Below are positions 6,277 to 6,681 of a stretch of 6,681 nucleotides of DNA, piece after piece. The notes under the pieces are model-generated. The model was not told where the DNA came from, searched no databases, and worked only from the letters and a program-made list of their open reading frames with translations. Origin of the DNA: CAZGWJ01 sp964529445 (GTDB lineage Bacteria; Oederibacteriota; Muellerivitia; Muellerivitales; Muellerivitaceae); NCBI GenBank assembly GCA_964529445.1, contig CAZGWJ010000120.1, positions 1 through 6,681 on the forward strand. Direction: 5' to 3'. Made by a program: the position numbers and the translations under genes. The first letter of the stretch is position 1, and each line of letters opens with the position of its first letter.

Positions 6277-6319
6277 GGAGCGGAGGTTCCTCTTCGGGCG
6301 TGATCGGGACTTCGACCCG

Positions 6320-6349
6320 ATTGTAAGTGATTGGACGCGCGAGGGACAA
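6320..6349 (-). promoter_or_regulatory. Sigma-70-type promoter for the PBP gene
   Basis: On the minus strand, TTGTCC (6349-6344) and TACAAT (6325-6320) are spaced 18 bases. The -10 box differs from consensus at one position and the -35 box at two. Transcription would begin near 6313, leaving a leader of about 37 bases before ATG 6276. Its position excludes the further-upstream ATG at 6378 as the main start. Confidence 0.6.
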
Positions 6350-6438
6350 ACAGGTTCGCCCCGGTTTTGCGGATTCACGACCTTTTAGGGGGGACTTGGC
6401 ATGTTGGAAAAAAGACAGGAAAAGTCAGATTATTCGAT

Positions 6439-6452
6439 TGAAAGCACTTTCA
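6439..6452. promoter_or_regulatory. LacI/GalR-type operator-like palindrome, distal copy
   Basis: TGAAAGCACTTTCA is symmetric at 12 of 14 positions, with only the central CA breaking symmetry. It closely resembles operators of LacI/GalR-family regulators (for example the catabolite-response consensus TGNNANCGNTNNCA), except that the usual central CG is CA. It shares GAAAGCRCTTT with the palindrome at 6575-6588. Confidence 0.4.
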
Positions 6453-6574
6453 GCGCTTGCAACCTCGCCAAGAACATTATCCCTATGGAAAGGTTAAACA
6501 TACCGTTTTATCGTTCAAGAAAGCCGGGTATTTCAAGGTGTAATTCGGGAATGGAAATTGCAATATTTTAAGGA

Positions 6575-6588
6575 GGAAAGCGCTTTTC
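6575..6588. promoter_or_regulatory. LacI/GalR-type operator-like palindrome, proximal copy
   Basis: GGAAAGCGCTTTTC contains the perfect 10-base palindrome AAAGCGCTTT (6577-6586) with the central CG typical of LacI-family operators. A TACAAT box lies 25 bases further on (6614-6619) and could be the -10 of a rightward promoter, although no good -35 is seen. The centre-to-centre distance to the other copy is 136 bases, very close to 13 turns of B-DNA. Confidence 0.45.
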
Positions 6589-6673
6589 CCGGGGTGGAAC
6601 GGGGGCGCATAGATACAATGAGCCCGTCATATTCGATTCGATCGATGCTGGAACATGGAACCGAGGCGCCCTG

Positions 6674-6681
6674 ATGAAAAC
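6674..6681 (+). CDS. Possible start of a rightward gene cut by the window edge
   Basis: ATG 6674 is followed by AAA and the window end. GAGG lies about seven bases upstream, which would serve as a ribosome binding site. The promoter-like and operator-like signals before it point rightward. Nothing can be said about the product. Confidence 0.35.

Larger units (their letters stand above)
6350..6673. other. AT-richer intergenic region between divergent genes
   Basis: No convincing gene lies here. The stretch from about 6400 to 6570 is markedly less GC-rich than the genes on the left, as expected for a regulatory region. It contains the two operator-like palindromes listed separately and a direct repeat TTCAAG (6514-6519, 6532-6537). 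It also has TAAGGAGG at 6569-6576, with no start codon at a usable distance. An 18-residue frame at 6618-6674 overlaps the possible gene start at 6674 by one base; it may be a leader peptide or chance. Confidence 0.5.

Noticed and set aside
4234..6303. A 689-codon open frame on the plus strand
   Set aside because: It runs opposite the PBP gene, whose domains and catalytic motifs are unambiguous. Its composition (Gly, Val, Asp, Glu and Gln rich, low complexity) is typical of an antisense shadow in GC-rich DNA.
6277..6378. An upstream ATG (6378) extending the PBP by 34 residues
   Set aside because: It lies upstream of the likely promoter (6320-6349), has no ribosome site, and the added residues are not conserved-looking. 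ATG 6276 has AGAGGA upstream.
6380..6410. Sigma-54 promoter suggested by TTGGCATG
   Set aside because: The TTGC element at the required spacing is missing.
6569..6576. Strong ribosome binding site TAAGGAGG
   Set aside because: No ATG, GTG or TTG occurs at 5-12 bases downstream; the nearest GTG (6594) is 17 bases away and overlaps a palindrome. It is probably chance.

Overview
The window is GC-rich DNA (genes look like roughly 60-65% GC) from a Gram-negative-type bacterium. One gene encodes a secreted protein that resembles a small outer-membrane beta-barrel and ends in phenylalanine, and another is a periplasm-facing peptidoglycan transpeptidase. The cinA-thpR neighbourhood and overall style would fit Acidobacteriota or a deltaproteobacterial-type lineage, but I cannot fix the phylum from the sequence alone.

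Layout. Positions 1-3642 carry a rightward, tightly spaced gene set: the 3' two thirds of cinA, thpR, an unrecognised 164-residue acidic protein, a small secreted outer-membrane-type protein, and an M24 Xaa-Pro peptidase. Gaps are 72, 37, 25 and 20 bases with no visible terminator between genes, so this is probably one operon. Positions 3643-4058 are a non-coding gap between convergent genes. This gap is dominated by a 207-base element of five consecutive hairpins enclosed by a terminal stem. Positions 4059-6276 are leftward: a class B penicillin-binding protein with an N-terminal TPR domain, transcribed from a promoter at 6320-6349, and further downstream a 43-residue two-helix membrane protein. 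Positions 6350-6673 are an AT-richer divergent region with two related palindromes that look like LacI/GalR-family operators. A rightward gene may begin at 6674 and run off the window.

The most unusual part is 4230-4443, inserted between the PBP stop codon and the small membrane gene. The last 28 codons of the PBP gene, stop codon included, occur twice. The second copy differs by four bases, all of them synonymous third-position changes. The copies are separated by 130 bases that contain a perfect 14-base inverted repeat. This resembles what remains when an element inserts at a gene's 3' end while restoring that end, or a recombination between two diverged alleles.

Functionally the rightward genes mix nucleotide or RNA maintenance (CinA, ThpR) with envelope and peptide-turnover genes, with no obvious common pathway. 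The leftward pair suggests cell-wall synthesis with a small membrane partner. No recognised defence system, CRISPR array, transposase, tRNA or rRNA is present.
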